Below, piece by piece: positions 16,961 to 25,233 of a DNA stretch of 64,000 bases. The translations under genes were made by a program, and so were the position numbers. How positions within the stretch are numbered: position 1 is the stretch's first letter; each line of letters starts with the position of its first letter. The notes below the pieces were generated by a model. It had not been told where the DNA came from. It was given only the letters and a program-made list of their open reading frames with translations, and did no database searches. Source of the stretch: Pseudomonas tumuqii (GTDB lineage: Bacteria; Pseudomonadota; Gammaproteobacteria; Pseudomonadales; Pseudomonadaceae); assembly GCF_013184545.1 (NCBI RefSeq), contig NZ_JAAOJA010000011.1, positions 141,578 to 205,577 of the forward strand, written 5' to 3'.

Positions 16961-17036
16961 AAGAAGGACTAAGAGGTCGAAAATCGAAGCCGAGTATTAT
17001 GCCTAACTAGCGCAAAATTGCACGGATCATCCGACC

Positions 17037-18170
17037 ATGTACGGCATTCATGACGAGTTTCCGCAACTTCCCGGTCTGCGTTACCTGAACCACGCCGCAA
17101 TTTCGCCTTGGCCACGGCGTGCAGTGCTGGCGGTCAAGCTCTTTGCCGAACAGAACGCCCAGGTTGGCTCCCGCGATTATGCGGATTGGCTGCAGGTCCA
17201 GCGCAGTCTGCGCGAACGCCTGACGCGCCTGCTCAATGCACCCTGCAGTGACGATATCGCGCTGGTCAAAAGCACCTCGCAGGCGTTGTCCTTCGTGGCT
17301 TTCGGCCTGGACTGGCATGCAGGCGACCAGGTGGTGATCAGCAACGAGGAGTTCCCCTCCAACCGTGTGGTGTGGGAGGCGCTCGAGCCGCAAGGAGTCG
17401 ACGTAATCAAGGTCGACCTGCATGGCGGCGACCCGGAAAGCAAGCTGCTCAACGCCTGCGGCCCGCGCACCCGGCTGCTGTCGATCAGCGCCGTGCAATA
17501 CGCCAGCGGTCTGCGCCTGGACCTGCAGCGCCTCGGCCATGGCTGTCGGCAACGCGGCGTACTGTTCTGTGTCGATGCGATCCAGCAGCTTGGCGCCCTG
17601 CCCTTCGATGTCCAGGCCTGCCAGTGCGCCTTTGCCATGGCCAGTGGACATAAATGGCTACTCGGCCCGGAAGGGCTTGGCGTGTTCTATTGCCGCAGCG
17701 ACCTGCGCGCCCGGCTTGCACTGCATGAGTACGGCTGGCATATGCTCGAACACCGCGGCGACTACCTGCGCCAGGACTGGCAACCCGCGCACTCGGCCAG
17801 GCGCTTCGAATGCGGCAGCCCGAACCTGCTGGGCAGCATGGCGCTGGAAGCCAGCCTGTCGCTCCTCGAGGAAGTCGGCATGGTCGAGGTCGGCAAGGCC
17901 GTACAGGCACGCGTGCAATGGCTGCTCGACGGCCTGGCCGGCATGCCGGGCATCACACTGCATAGCCCGATTGACCCGGCTCGGCGCGCCGGCATCGTCA
18001 CCTTCAGCCTCGCCGGCTGGGATAATCAGGCACTATTCCAGCGACTTAGATCCGAACAGGTGATTTGTGCTCAGCGCGGCGCCGGCATCCGCCTGTCCCC
18101 CCATTTTTACAGCGAGGCTCGGGTAATAGAGGAAACCCTGAGTCTGCTGCACCAGCTGGCAACAGGCTGA
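17037..18170 (+). CDS. Class V aminotransferase (cysteine desulfurase-like fold)
   Basis: A 377-residue PLP enzyme of fold type I. HDEFPQLPGLRYLNHAAISP is a class V N-terminus. Asp180 (FCVDAIQQLG) should contact the pyridine nitrogen, and Lys206 in SGHKWLLGPEG is the Schiff-base lysine. CGSPNLLG and the C-terminal RLSPHFYS segment are also typical. There is no desulfurase active-site Cys loop that I recognise, so an aminotransferase or related lyase is more likely. The ATG is close to the TetR gene and has no strong Shine-Dalgarno sequence. Substrate unknown. Confidence 0.82.
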   Translation: MYGIHDEFPQLPGLRYLNHAAISPWPRRAVLAVKLFAEQNAQVGSRDYADWLQVQRSLRERLTRLLNAPCSDDIALVKSTSQALSFVAFGLDWHAGDQVVISNEEFPSNRVVWEALEPQGVDVIKVDLHGGDPESKLLNACGPRTRLLSISAVQYASGLRLDLQRLGHGCRQRGVLFCVDAIQQLGALPFDVQACQCAFAMASGHKWLLGPEGLGVFYCRSDLRARLALHEYGWHMLEHRGDYLRQDWQPAHSARRFECGSPNLLGSMALEASLSLLEEVGMVEVGKAVQARVQWLLDGLAGMPGITLHSPIDPARRAGIVTFSLAGWDNQALFQRLRSEQVICAQRGAGIRLSPHFYSEARVIEETLSLLHQLATG

Positions 18171-18249
18171 GGACTCAACAGCCGGCCAGGTATTCCAAAT
18201 CTGTTTAAAAAATGAGCCTAATTGGCCTGGACGTTCGGCAAACTTCGCC

Positions 18250-18255
18250 AATACT
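18250..18255 (+). promoter_or_regulatory. Sigma-S-like -10 of the RgsA-like RNA
   Basis: CCAATACTCAAG resembles the RpoS -10 (CTATACT). No good -35 is present, as is common for RpoS promoters. Transcription would start near 18262, giving about 119 nt to the terminator. Confidence 0.45.
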
Positions 18256-18261
18256 CAAGAG

Positions 18262-18380
18262 TACTGGCGCGCGGCATCTCCCCCCAAGTGTCCCGCCAGG
18301 CAAGGTACCGTGGACCGCGTGCCTTGATTTACTCCTAATGGTCTTAACCCGGATTCCCCCCCAGAACCCGGGTTTTTTTT
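18262..18380 (+). ncRNA. rgsA: RgsA-like small RNA (Pseudomonas P16 family)
   Basis: The 335-bp gene-free stretch 18171-18505 next to tatD is where P. aeruginosa carries the RpoS-dependent, Hfq-binding sRNA RgsA (P16, about 120 nt), as I remember it. Here a sigma-S-like -10 predicts a start near 18262. An unpaired C-rich segment (CCCCCCAAGTGTCCC) is followed by a hairpin (18301-18308 with 18319-18326) and a terminator ending in eight T. The predicted length of about 119 nt fits. RgsA is reported to repress acpP and fis mRNAs. Sequence identity was not checked; locus, size and terminator are the basis. Upstream of 18245 I see nothing else. Confidence 0.68.
18346..18380 (+). terminator. Terminator of the RgsA-like RNA
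   Basis: AACCCGG (18346-18352) pairs with CCGGGTT (18368-18374) and is followed by a run of T. It could also stop read-through from the aminotransferase gene. Confidence 0.75.
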
Positions 18381-18505
18381 GCGCCGGCTTTATCCGCCGA
18401 GTGCATCCTGTGCTCCATCGGCTGCGGACGGCACGGCAGCTACCCGTCGACGGCCTCGAGCCAATAACGCCGCGACAACCCCCACCCAAGTCTCATGCGC
18501 AGATG

Positions 18506-19288
18506 TCAGGCAACCCGCGCCAGCGGGAACAGGCGCTTGAAGTTGGCGCTGGTCTGCTCGGCCAACTGCTCGAAACTCACGCCCCGCAACAGTGCCAGAT
18601 ACTCGGCCACGTCGCGTACATATTCCGGCAGATTTGGCTTGCCACGGTGCGGTACCGGCGCCAGGTAAGGCGAGTCGGTTTCCACCAGCAAGCGATCAGC
18701 CGGCACCTGGCGGGCGACTTCACGCAGCGCCTCGGCATTGTGAAAGGTGACGATACCGGACAGGGAAATATAGAAGCCGAGGTCCAGCGCCGCCTTGGCC
18801 ATCGCCCAGTCTTCGGTGAAGCAGTGCAACACCCCGGCCTGCGGCAAGGCGGCCTCGCCCAGCAAGGCCAGGGTATCGGCACGGGCTTCCCGGGTATGCA
18901 CGATCACCGGCTTGCCGGTGATCCGGGCAGCCTGCAGGTGCAGGCGGAAAGCCTGCTGTTGCAAGGCTGCTGCTTGCGGTTCGTAGTGGTAGTCCAGCCC
19001 GGTTTCACCGATGGCCACCACCCGCGGGTGGTTCAGCTCGGCCAGCAACCAGTCCAGGGCTGGCGCGGCGCCCGGTTCGAGATCCAGCGGATGAACCCCG
19101 ACCGAGCAATCGACATCGGCATAGCGCTCGGCCAGGCCTTTGACCGTCACCGCATTGTCGGCACTGACTCCGATACAGAGGAAATGACCAACGCCGCGCG
19201 CCCGCGCTGCATCCAGCGCAGCATCGAGGGAGCCGCCATGGGCGGCCAGATCGAGACGATCGAGGTGACAGTGGGAATCGATAAGCAT
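18506..19288 (-). CDS. tatD: TatD-family metal-dependent deoxyribonuclease (YcfH-like)
   Basis: A 260-residue TIM-barrel hydrolase. The N-terminal metal motif is DSHCHLDRL (His6, His8). GETGLDYHYEP, PVIVHTREA, HCFTEDWAMA and ETDSPYLAPVPHRGKPN supply the other ligands and the family signature. The start at 19288 (MLIDSH) has GAGG upstream and removes a 10-residue non-conserved extension. It follows pilZ in the holB-pilZ-tatD order that is standard in pseudomonads. Confidence 0.93.
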   Translation of the reverse strand: MLIDSHCHLDRLDLAAHGGSLDAALDAARARGVGHFLCIGVSADNAVTVKGLAERYADVDCSVGVHPLDLEPGAAPALDWLLAELNHPRVVAIGETGLDYHYEPQAAALQQQAFRLHLQAARITGKPVIVHTREARADTLALLGEAALPQAGVLHCFTEDWAMAKAALDLGFYISLSGIVTFHNAEALREVARQVPADRLLVETDSPYLAPVPHRGKPNLPEYVRDVAEYLALLRGVSFEQLAEQTSANFKRLFPLARVA

Positions 19289-19297
19289 GGGGGCCTC

Positions 19298-19378
19298 AAG
19301 CGACAAGCTGCAAGCCACAAGCCACAGCCCGAAGCGCAGCAGCTTACTTGTGGCCTGGAGCTTGAGACCTGCGGTCTG
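19298..19378 (-). repeat. CAAGC/GCTTG heptad element C
   Basis: Four CAAGC units at 7-bp spacing (CAAGCGACAAGCTGCAAGC, then CACAAGC) face GCTTACTTGTGGC and GCTTGAG in the right half. It fills the space between the pilZ stop codon (19382) and the tatD start. Same design as elements A and B, but longer. Confidence 0.5.
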
Positions 19379-19381
19379 CGG

Positions 19382-19738
19382 TTACATGGTATGGGTCGGC
19401 CGATCCGACTTCAGCGCACCCGCCAGGTAGGTCTCGATCTTGTTCCGCGCAGTATTGTCACCGTCATTGAACTGCACGCCGACACCTGCCGCGCGGTTGC
19501 CCTGCGCACCTTTGGGCGTGATCCACACCACCTTGCCGGCGACCGGGATCTTTTCCGGCTCATCCATCAGATTGAGCAACATGAACACTTCATCGCCAAG
19601 CTTGTAGCTCTTGTTGGTCGGGATAAACAGCCCGCCATTCTTGATAAAGGGCATATAAGCGGCATAGAGCACGGACTTGTCTTTGATGGTCAGAGACAGG
19701 ATTCCGTTACGCGGGCCCAAATTAGGTGGCAAGCTCAT
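19382..19738 (-). CDS. pilZ: Type IV pilus biogenesis protein PilZ
   Basis: A 118-residue protein nearly identical over its length to the PilZ founding member of P. aeruginosa as I recall it (MSLPPNLGPRNGILSLTIKD, YMPFIKNGGLFIPTN, VWITPKGAQGN). It lacks the N-terminal RxxxR c-di-GMP motif; this class does not bind c-di-GMP but contacts FimX and PilB in type IV pilus assembly. It is the third gene of the tmk-holB-pilZ-tatD run. Confidence 0.96.
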   Translation of the reverse strand: MSLPPNLGPRNGILSLTIKDKSVLYAAYMPFIKNGGLFIPTNKSYKLGDEVFMLLNLMDEPEKIPVAGKVVWITPKGAQGNRAAGVGVQFNDGDNTARNKIETYLAGALKSDRPTHTM

Positions 19739-19774
19739 GCGGCGTTCCTGGTTTTCATTACTTGATGGCCGATT

Positions 19775-20761
19775 CTAGCCCGGTCCGGGCAGGCTTGCCC
19801 ACTGCACCAGCAGGGCTTCGAGAAGCAGGACACGATTGAGGTTGGCTTTCCCGATGACTTTCTGCCGCTGCGCCAGCAACCAATCCTGCATCTGCAAGAC
19901 TTTCGCCTGAGGCGTTTTCTCCGCCAGGTACTGTACGACCTTGCGCATATCGGCTTGCCCCAGCCCGGCCTCGTCACGCGTCAACTGATAACGCAGGATC
20001 AGCTGCGCCCAGTCGCAGAACCAGTCGAACAACAACTGCAGGGATACCGCGTTCCAACTTTCTGCCAGCGGGCTCGGCGCGATCTGCTGCTTGAGCAGCT
20101 TCTTGACCCCGTCGACCACCAGGGCACGCTGCTGACGCACGCCCTGAGCATGCATGCGCGCGGCGACCAATGGCGAGCCAGCCGCCAGACAGAGCAACTC
20201 GGCGCGCTCTTCATCGGCACACTCCGGCAACGCCTGTGCCAGCCAGGCCTGGCTCATCGCCTGACTCGGCAATGGACAGGCCTGCTGCACACAGCGACTC
20301 CTCACCGTCGGCAGCAAGCGACTGGGCTGATGACTGATCAACAGCAACACTGTATCGCCGGAAGGCTCTTCCAGGCTTTTCAGCAGGGCGTTGGCAGCGT
20401 TCAGATTCATAGCTTCGGCAGGTTCGACCAGCACCACCTTACGTCCGGCGAGTTGAGCGGTCTGCACCACGAAGTTAACCAAATCACGCACCTGGTCGAC
20501 CTTGATCGCCTTGTCGGCTTCTTCCGGCTGCAGAATGTAGTTGTCCGGGTGGGTGCCGGCAGCCAGCAGATGGCAGGACTTGCACTGACCACAGGCATCC
20601 AGGCCGACTGGCCGCTGACAGAGCAGACGAGCCATCAGGCGCTCGGCGAGTGCGCGCTTACCGATACCGGCCGGGCCATGCAGCAGATAGGCATGGGCAT
20701 GCTGCGTGCGCCCGGCCAGTTGCTGCCAGAGCGTGGCTTGCCAGGGATAGGCATCAGCCAC
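19775..20761 (-). CDS. holB: DNA polymerase III delta-prime subunit
   Basis: A 328-residue clamp-loader subunit. The P-loop-like HGPAGIGKRALAERL (about 28-42) and zinc Cys48, 57, 60, 63 (DACGQCKSCHLL) are visible, followed by LLKSLEEPSGDTVLLLISH and the SRC sensor region. It acts with HolA and DnaX to load the beta clamp. The start overlaps the end of tmk by 8 bp. Confidence 0.95.
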   Translation of the reverse strand: MADAYPWQATLWQQLAGRTQHAHAYLLHGPAGIGKRALAERLMARLLCQRPVGLDACGQCKSCHLLAAGTHPDNYILQPEEADKAIKVDQVRDLVNFVVQTAQLAGRKVVLVEPAEAMNLNAANALLKSLEEPSGDTVLLLISHQPSRLLPTVRSRCVQQACPLPSQAMSQAWLAQALPECADEERAELLCLAAGSPLVAARMHAQGVRQQRALVVDGVKKLLKQQIAPSPLAESWNAVSLQLLFDWFCDWAQLILRYQLTRDEAGLGQADMRKVVQYLAEKTPQAKVLQMQDWLLAQRQKVIGKANLNRVLLLEALLVQWASLPGPG

Positions 20762-21386
20762 GGCACAGCTCCACGATATGCACCAACATGGCGTCCAGAT
20801 CCTGCTGCACCTGACTCAGGGACTGCGCGGCATTCAAAATCCGATAACGCCGAGGCTCTTCACTGGCACGGCGCAAATAGGTCTGGCGCACCGCTTCGAA
20901 AAACCCCCTGTCCTCCTGCTCGAATCGATCCAGCCGGCCACGCGCCGCGGCACGGGCCAGACCGACCTCTACCGGCAAATCGAATACCAGGGTCAAATCC
21001 GGACGCAGATCGCCCTGCACGAAACTTTCCAGCACGGCAATACGGGCCTCCGACAAACCGCGACCGCCACCCTGGTAGGCATAGGTAGCATCGGTAAAGC
21101 GGTCGCAGAGCACCACACAGCCACGGGCCAGCGCGGGGCGAATCACCTGAGCCAGATGCTGGGCACGGGCTGCGAACACCAGCAGCAACTCGGTATCGGC
21201 CGCCATTGGCTCATCGCTCGGGGCCAGCAACAGTTCGCGGATACGCTCAGCCAGCGGAGTACCGCCCGGCTCACGAGTCAACAGTACCTCTATACCCTGC
21301 GCTCGCAGGCGCTCGGCCAGAAACTCACGGTTAGTACTTTTGCCAGCGCCTTCAGGGCCTTCCAGAGTGATAAACAAACCGCTCAC
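20754..21386 (-). CDS. tmk: Thymidylate kinase
   Basis: A 210-residue enzyme that phosphorylates dTMP to dTDP. The P-loop is EGPEGAGKST (residues 9-18), the DR motif is VLCDRFTDATYAYQGGGRGL, and the LID-type sequence REPGGTPLAERIRELLL is also visible. The GTG start at 21386 has AAAGGA 8 nt upstream; the open frame extends to 21590 but that part has no family similarity. It overlaps holB and lies 10 bp after mltG. Confidence 0.96.
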   Translation of the reverse strand: MSGLFITLEGPEGAGKSTNREFLAERLRAQGIEVLLTREPGGTPLAERIRELLLAPSDEPMAADTELLLVFAARAQHLAQVIRPALARGCVVLCDRFTDATYAYQGGGRGLSEARIAVLESFVQGDLRPDLTLVFDLPVEVGLARAAARGRLDRFEQEDRGFFEAVRQTYLRRASEEPRRYRILNAAQSLSQVQQDLDAMLVHIVELCRG

Positions 21387-21396
21387 AGGCTGTCCT

Positions 21397-22449
21397 TTAT
21401 TGATTGTTCGACTGCACGGGGGCAGGGCTTGAACGGTAATCCTCGCGACGGATGAGCTGGTACTCGCGCACCGCACGGTTGTGTGCCTCGAGGGTATCGG
21501 AGAATACATGGCTGCCATCGCCGCGAGCGACGAAATATAGGCTCTTGCCCACCGCTGGATGCAGTGCGGCATTGATCGCTTCGCGCCCAACCATGGCGAT
21601 CGGCGTCGGCGGCATGCCCTCGATCACATAAGTGTTGTAGGCCGTCAGCTCACGCAGGTGAGCGCGCGTCAACTTGCCGTTGTAGCGCTCACCCAGGCCA
21701 TAAATCACCGTCGGGTCTGTCTGCAGGCGCATGCCGATGCGCAGACGCCGGACAAATACACCGGCAATCTCGCCACGCTCCTCAGGCACCCCGGTTTCCT
21801 TTTCGATGATCGAGGCCATGATCAAGGCCTCATAAGGAGTCTTATAAGGCAGCCCGTCGGCGCGCCCCTCCCACTCCTCGGCCAATACCTGCTCCAGGCG
21901 GACGTAAGCTTGCTTGAGCAGATCGAGATCGCTCATGCCACGCACGAAACGGTAGGTATCGGGGAAAAAGCGCCCTTCCGGATTGACCCCTGGGTAGCCC
22001 AGGCGCGCCATCAACTGGGCGTCACTCAGGTCGGTCAAGGTCAGTTCAAGCTTGCCTTGGCGCTCCAGGGCCGTGCGAACCTGACGAAAACTCCAACCCT
22101 CCACCAGCGTCAGGCTGTACTGCACCACCTCGCCACGCCGCCACAACCCGAGCATATCGCGCACGCTGAGTTCTGGAGTGAGGCGATACTCGCCACTGTG
22201 CAGAGGCTGCCCCTTGAGATTGAAGCGCCAGTAGAGTCGCAGCCAGAACGCATCATGCAAGACACCATCAGCCTGCAGGCGATTGAGCACACCGCCAGGA
22301 GTGGCGCCAGCAGGCACCTCAAGCATCAGCTCATCGCTCAAATTCAGCGGTTGCTCGAGCGCCGAGTGCTGCTGCCAGGCGACAAAGGCCACCAGCAAAC
22401 CAGCAATTAATACACCGCCCTCAAGCAGCAACAACAATTTACGTATCAC
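21397..22449 (-). CDS. mltG: Endolytic peptidoglycan transglycosylase MltG
   Basis: A 350-residue protein with one N-terminal transmembrane helix (about 6-24) and a YceG-like periplasmic domain. The catalytic Glu218 lies in MASIIEKETG, at the same position as in E. coli, followed by RLRIGMRLQTDPTVIYG. MltG cuts nascent glycan strands and is a proposed terminase of peptidoglycan polymerisation. It lies in the pabC-mltG-tmk-holB order common in gamma-proteobacteria. Confidence 0.95.
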   Translation of the reverse strand: MIRKLLLLLEGGVLIAGLLVAFVAWQQHSALEQPLNLSDELMLEVPAGATPGGVLNRLQADGVLHDAFWLRLYWRFNLKGQPLHSGEYRLTPELSVRDMLGLWRRGEVVQYSLTLVEGWSFRQVRTALERQGKLELTLTDLSDAQLMARLGYPGVNPEGRFFPDTYRFVRGMSDLDLLKQAYVRLEQVLAEEWEGRADGLPYKTPYEALIMASIIEKETGVPEERGEIAGVFVRRLRIGMRLQTDPTVIYGLGERYNGKLTRAHLRELTAYNTYVIEGMPPTPIAMVGREAINAALHPAVGKSLYFVARGDGSHVFSDTLEAHNRAVREYQLIRREDYRSSPAPVQSNNQ

Positions 22450-22452
22450 TAA

Positions 22453-23268
22453 TCAGCTGTCCAGTAGATCGCGGGCTATGACCTGCAGTTTACGGGTCAG
22501 CGGGCCAACCGACCACTGATGCCGTTGCAGGGCACGAACAGGCCAGATGCCATAGAGACTGTTGCAGAGAAAGACTTCGTCGGCCTGCAGCAACGCATCA
22601 AGGCCAATATCGCTCACATCGCAGTGCAACCCCTGGGCCTCTGCCTGCGCCAGCAGCTCGGCACGCATCACCCCGGCTACACCGCAACGAGAAAGATCGG
22701 GCGTGAGCAAGACGCCATCCTTCACTAGAAACAGATTGCTGTAGACGCCCTCGATCACCCGCCCGGAGGTATCCAGCATCAGGCCTTCGGCATGCTCGGC
22801 GTCCTGCCACTCGGCACGCGCAAGCACCTGCTCGAGCCGATTCAAATGCTTCATCCCGGCCAACAGCGGCTGCTCGGCCAGTCGCGTAACACAGGGGAAC
22901 AAGCGTACACCCAGCTCTGCGTTGCCGACCGGATAAGATGGTTTGCTGCTGCCCTGCAAAATCCGTCGCGGCAATCCAGGCTGCGGCGGCGCATAGCCGC
23001 GCAAACCGTCGCCGCGCGTCACGATCAACTTGGCTACGCCATTACCCAGCTCACGACTGAACGCCAGCAGCTCTGCACGCACCAACACCAGATCGAGATC
23101 GATCAGCAGGCGCGCACAACCTTCGCCAAGCCGCGTCAGGTGCCGCTCCAGCAATGCGGGATTGCCGCCACTGACGGCGATGGTCTCGAACAGTCCATCG
23201 CCGTAGGCCAGACCACGGTCTTTGACGGAGAGCCACTCCATCGGCTGACCGTCGATCCAGCTCGGCAT
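22453..23268 (-). CDS. pabC: Aminodeoxychorismate lyase
   Basis: A 271-residue fold-type IV PLP enzyme that makes p-aminobenzoate for folate. RGLAYGDGLFETI (18-30) and the PLP Lys140 in GMKHLNRLEQVLAR are diagnostic, with GRVIEGVYSNLFLV following. The start overlaps the fabF stop by one base (TGATG), so it is translationally coupled to fabF. Confidence 0.95.
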   Translation of the reverse strand: MPSWIDGQPMEWLSVKDRGLAYGDGLFETIAVSGGNPALLERHLTRLGEGCARLLIDLDLVLVRAELLAFSRELGNGVAKLIVTRGDGLRGYAPPQPGLPRRILQGSSKPSYPVGNAELGVRLFPCVTRLAEQPLLAGMKHLNRLEQVLARAEWQDAEHAEGLMLDTSGRVIEGVYSNLFLVKDGVLLTPDLSRCGVAGVMRAELLAQAEAQGLHCDVSDIGLDALLQADEVFLCNSLYGIWPVRALQRHQWSVGPLTRKLQVIARDLLDS

Positions 23269-24512
23269 CAGCCGGCGTACCGGCGGAACACCAGCGAGCC
23301 GTTGGTACCGCCAAAACCGAAGGAATTGGACAGCACCACATCGATTGGCATGGCTTTGGCCTGGTGCGCAACGAAGTCGAGGTCGCAGCCCTCGCCAGGC
23401 TCGTCCAGGTTGATGGTTGGTGGCGCCACCTGTTCACGAATCGCCAAGATACTGAAGATCGCCTCAACCGCGCCAGCCGCGCCCAGCAGGTGACCGGTCA
23501 TCGACTTGGTCGAGCTGACGGCAAGCCGGTAGGCATGTTCGCCGAACACCGATTTGATCGCCGCGACCTCGGCCCTGTCGCCCGCCAAAGTCGAGGTGCC
23601 GTGGGCGTTGATGTACTGCACCTGATCGGCATTCAACCCGGCGTCGCGCATGGCATTGGCAATGCAGCGTGCGGCACCTGCACCATCCTCCGGCGGCGAA
23701 GTCATGTGATAGGCGTCGCCACTCATGCCAAAGCCGATCAGTTCGGCATAGATGGTTGCACCACGCGCCTTGGCGTGTTCCAACTCTTCCAGGACCAGTG
23801 CACCGGCACCATCCGACAGCACGAAGCCGTCGCGGCCCTTATCCCACGGACGACTGGCGCTGGCCGGGTCGTCGTTGCGCGTGGACAGTGCCCGCGCCGC
23901 AGCAAAACCACCAATGCCCAAACCACAGGCAGCCATCTCGGCGCCACCGGCGACCATCACATCGGCTTCGCCATAGGCAATATTGCGCGCGGCCATGCCG
24001 ATGCAGTGGGTGCCCGTGGTACAGGCCGTGGCGATCGCATAATTCGGCCCCTGCAACCCCAGATGGATCGACAGGAACCCGGAAATCATGTTGATGATCG
24101 AGCCCGGCACGAAAAACGGCGAGATACGCCGCGGGCCCAACTCATGCAACAACTTGCAGTTGTTCTCGATATTGGTCAGACCGCCAATACCCGAACCAAG
24201 TGCCACACCGATACGCTCACGGTTGGCGTCGGTCACTTCCAGTCCGGAATCGCGCACAGCCTGAAAGCTCGCGGCCAGACCATACTGAATAAATAGATCG
24301 AGCTTGCGCGCCTCTTTGGCGGACAAATACTCCTCGACATTGAACCCTTTGACCGAACCACCAAAACGGGTGGTGTAAGCGGAAAGATCCATGTGCTCGA
24401 TGGGGGCGATGCCACTGCGTCCGGCCAAAATGCCCTGCCAGCTGCTCGTCACATCGTTACCCAGCGGCGACAGCATGCCCATACCGGTAACCACGACGCG
24501 TCTACGCGACAC
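23268..24512 (-). CDS. fabF: Beta-ketoacyl-ACP synthase II
   Basis: A 414-residue condensing enzyme of fatty-acid elongation. The catalytic triad is Cys164 (TACTTG), His304 (NAHGTST) and His341 (GHLLGAAG), matching E. coli FabF with a one-residue shift. The GTG start at 24512 has AAAGGAG 6 nt upstream. It is separated from acpP by 291 bp including a terminator hairpin, so it may depend on read-through or on its own promoter. The rest of that gap shows nothing I can support. Confidence 0.97.
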   Translation of the reverse strand: MSRRRVVVTGMGMLSPLGNDVTSSWQGILAGRSGIAPIEHMDLSAYTTRFGGSVKGFNVEEYLSAKEARKLDLFIQYGLAASFQAVRDSGLEVTDANRERIGVALGSGIGGLTNIENNCKLLHELGPRRISPFFVPGSIINMISGFLSIHLGLQGPNYAIATACTTGTHCIGMAARNIAYGEADVMVAGGAEMAACGLGIGGFAAARALSTRNDDPASASRPWDKGRDGFVLSDGAGALVLEELEHAKARGATIYAELIGFGMSGDAYHMTSPPEDGAGAARCIANAMRDAGLNADQVQYINAHGTSTLAGDRAEVAAIKSVFGEHAYRLAVSSTKSMTGHLLGAAGAVEAIFSILAIREQVAPPTINLDEPGEGCDLDFVAHQAKAMPIDVVLSNSFGFGGTNGSLVFRRYAG

Positions 24513-24743
24513 AGCAATCTCCTTTTATCGGTTATTCAACACCTATCCACTCCCTCACCGCTGCTAGCGGACAACGAGCGAAGAACAGGCAAGACGCTAC
24601 ACCGCGCGGTGCAGCAACAGCCAAAGGCCGGCCCACAGGGCAAGCACAGCAAGCGAGTCCGCCGATGATACAGCGAGCCAGCCAGGCCTCACTTCGCGGC
24701 CTGACCTGCAAAGCACATAGCCGCCTTCAACAGCCCGTCAAAG

Positions 24744-24779
24744 AAAAACCGCACGCCCGATGAGGGCTGTGCGGCTTTT
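24744..24779 (-). terminator. Hairpin terminator or attenuator after acpP
   Basis: On the minus strand, GCCGCAC-A-GCCC pairs with GGGC-GTGCGG around TCATC and is followed by TTTTTC. It lies 25 bp after the acpP stop and before fabF, so it may give high acpP and lower fabF levels. Confidence 0.8.
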
Positions 24780-24803
24780 CCAGGTCGGGAATCGACGATC
24801 AGC

Positions 24804-25040
24804 TTATTGCGCGTGCGTAGTCACGTAATCGATAGCTTCCTGAACGGTGGTGATCTTCTCGGCTTGCTCATCCGGAATCTCGGTTTCGAATTCTTCTTCG
24901 AGAGCCATTACCAGCTCAACAGTGTCAAGGGAGTCGGCACCCAAGTCTTCAACGAAGGAAGCGCTGTTGGTTACTTCGTCTTCTTTGACGCCAAGTTGCT
25001 CGGCAACGATTTTCTTGACGCGTTCTTCGATGGTGCTCAT
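24804..25040 (-). CDS. acpP: Acyl carrier protein
   Basis: A 78-residue acidic carrier of fatty-acid synthesis. The phosphopantetheine site is Ser37 in GADSLDT. The sequence is almost invariant in pseudomonads. It has its own promoter upstream and a terminator after it. In P. aeruginosa acpP mRNA is a reported target of the sRNA RgsA, a homologue of which is encoded about 6.5 kb away in this window. Confidence 0.98.
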   Translation of the reverse strand: MSTIEERVKKIVAEQLGVKEDEVTNSASFVEDLGADSLDTVELVMALEEEFETEIPDEQAEKITTVQEAIDYVTTHAQ

Positions 25041-25092
25041 ACCGTGTTTTCACTCCTATTGGACAAATCCGGGCAGCTGGTCTGCGGCCAAG

Positions 25093-25120
25093 TGTATATA
25101 AAGGGTTTTCAGCATTTCAA
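25093..25120 (-). promoter_or_regulatory. Promoter of acpP
   Basis: On the minus strand, TTGAAA (25115-25120), 16-bp spacer, TATACA (25093-25098). The leader is about 45 nt. It lets acpP be transcribed apart from the upstream fabG-fabD genes. Confidence 0.65.
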
Positions 25121-25233
25121 GCAAAAAGCAAAGTTGCCCCAGAACACTTCAACGATCTACCTAAACCCTATTGCAGCTTTGTAACGGATTTTAGACAGCA
25201 TCTATGACAGTTTTCTGAAGAGCGGGGTCACAT

